Shown one piece after another: positions 50,075 through 50,709 of a stretch of DNA of 50,709 nucleotides. Both the position numbers and the translations under genes were made by a program. Positions within the stretch are counted from its first letter, which is position 1. The number at the start of each line of letters is the position of its first letter. The stretch spans positions 1-50,709 of the forward strand of contig CAMNIU010000131.1 of NCBI GenBank assembly GCA_946540605.1, given 5' to 3'. Source of the DNA: an uncultured Treponema sp. GTDB taxonomy: Bacteria; Spirochaetota; Spirochaetia; Treponematales; Treponemataceae. The notes below the pieces were generated by a model that had not been told where the DNA came from, did not search any database, and was given only the letters and a program-made list of their open reading frames with translations.

Positions 50075-50578
50075 ATGAAGACATTCGCTGGTCCTGTTCT
50101 TTTCCTTGATAGGTCAGATATTAACACTGACGAAATCATTGCTGCAAATTATCTTGCAGAACTTCCTAAACAGGAACTCACCTCCCATCTTTTTGAAAAT
50201 CTAAAGATTGATGGATTCAATCCTAAGACTGACATTGCCGGCAAAAAAGTAATTATTACAAAAGAAAACTTTGGCTGCGGTTCAGAAAGCGAACATGCCC
50301 CATGGGCACTTGAAGTAAACGGAATTAATACCGTAGTTGCTCCAACCTTTGCAAAAGCTTTCAGAAAAGATATGTTTGCAAATAACCTTATGGCAATTGA
50401 AATTGATAGAAAATCACTTGCAGATATGTTCCGCACTTTTAGTGATAAAGATACCGAATGTAAAGTTGTATTGAATGATGATGGTACAGCAAAGGTAAAA
50501 CTGATTGCAGGAAGCCTTTCAAAAAGTTATCAGTTTAATGTGGATGATGCACAGAAGGCCTTGTTTGCTAAGGACTAA
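50075..50578 (+). CDS. leuD: LeuD-type 3-isopropylmalate dehydratase small subunit family
   Basis: 167 aa, the size of LeuD/HacB swivelling subunits. It begins GPVLFLDRSDINTDEIIAAN, with the conserved D-x-N-TD-x-I, and contains ITKENFGCGSESEHAPWALE and VVAPTFAKAFRKDMFANNLM. LeuD with LeuC isomerises 2- to 3-isopropylmalate in leucine synthesis. The usual GCGSSREHAP motif reads GCGSESEHAP here, so the substrate-binding Arg is replaced, which may mean a different substrate. No LeuC is seen in the window. The gene stands alone, divergent from the liv operon. A GGAG lies 10 nt before the ATG. Confidence 0.75.
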   Translation: MKTFAGPVLFLDRSDINTDEIIAANYLAELPKQELTSHLFENLKIDGFNPKTDIAGKKVIITKENFGCGSESEHAPWALEVNGINTVVAPTFAKAFRKDMFANNLMAIEIDRKSLADMFRTFSDKDTECKVVLNDDGTAKVKLIAGSLSKSYQFNVDDAQKALFAKD

Positions 50579-50580
50579 TA

Positions 50581-50642
50581 GATTGCCACGTCGCTGGCGC
50601 TCCTCGCAATGACGTCATTGCGAGCCGAAGGCAAAGCAATCC
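50581..50642. repeat. CATTGCGAG-family repeat downstream of leuD
   Basis: GATTGCCACGTCGCTGGCGC plus TCCTCGCAATGACG is followed directly by GTCATTGCGAGCCGAAGGC plus AAAGCAATCC, forming a long hairpin. It sits 3 nt after the leuD stop. Confidence 0.8.
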
Positions 50643-50644
50643 AA

Positions 50645-50674
50645 AAAAAGGCTGCCCGAAAGGACAGCCTTTTT
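50645..50674. terminator. Bidirectional rho-independent terminator
   Basis: GGCTGCCC-GAAA-GGACAGCC (one C-A mismatch) is flanked by AAAAA on the left and TTTTT on the right, so it can work on both strands. A minus-strand reading frame ending KLVNKA-stop at about 50690 may be the 3' end of a gene to the right, but the 35 bases available are too few to call. Confidence 0.8.
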
Positions 50675-50709
50675 CATTTATCGAAGTTTATGCCTTATTT
50701 ACAAGCTTC

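Overview
The window looks like part of a moderately AT-rich spirochaete chromosome, most likely a gut or rumen saccharolytic Treponema. The evidence is a P83/100-type periplasmic antigen, an Rnf-like operon of unusual composition, Treponema-style TPR, PQQ-propeller and ankyrin envelope proteins, and a bacterial rpsF-ssb-rpsR-rplI/dnaB block. The genus call is inference from gene content; no 16S or other marker is present. I see no phage, transposase, tRNA, rRNA or CRISPR.

Layout. 1-4.3 kb (minus): start of an HsdM-type DNA methyltransferase, a U32-like Cys-cluster protein overlapping an HD-domain protein, an OmpA-family envelope protein and a LUD-domain protein. 4.35-4.70 kb is a large nested inverted repeat. 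4.7-7.8 kb (plus): diaminobutyrate aminotransferase and diaminobutyrate decarboxylase, a 1,3-diaminopropane route. 7.9-9.9 kb (minus): a GH57-like protein that appears to have lost its catalytic residues. 10.0-16.6 kb (minus): a tightly packed operon of a YuiD/DUF212 protein, an unrecognised 462-aa membrane protein and rnfC-D-G-E-A-B, in which several flavin and Fe-S motifs are missing. 16.7-25.8 kb: RNA-modification and processing genes (RluA-type synthase, poly(A) polymerase-like enzyme, RlmD/TrmA-type methylase), a P-loop/Asp23 fusion, a lipase and two exported proteins. 25.9-29.1 kb (minus): dnaB, rplI, rpsR, ssb, rpsF. 29.4-34.0 kb (plus): ankyrin protein, rsmD, a small protein, TPR protein, rlmN. 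34.0-40.2 kb (plus): an alpha-galactoside operon (GH36, a GT-B-like enzyme, TetR regulator, GPH symporter, lipoprotein) behind a clear promoter and palindromic operator. 40.2-44.8 kb: an HMA-like mini-protein without CxxC, a 2-hydroxyacid dehydrogenase, a Mn-type CDF exporter and a GH31 alpha-xylosidase/glucosidase. 44.9-49.9 kb (minus): a complete branched-chain amino acid ABC importer (livJ/K-H-M-G-F). 50.1 kb: a LeuD-type small subunit with an altered active-site motif.

Two themes cut across the genes. First, gaps hold at least ten copies of short interspersed palindromic repeats. One family starts with TGTCAT and has stems that vary in a compensating way; the other is of the CATTGCGAG type. 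Some copies sit inside operons and some create false ORF ends. Second, several genes, mainly for RNA-modifying enzymes, start 6-9 nt after a good -10 box and have no Shine-Dalgarno sequence, as expected for leaderless mRNAs, whereas ribosomal, transport and sugar genes have ordinary Shine-Dalgarno sites.
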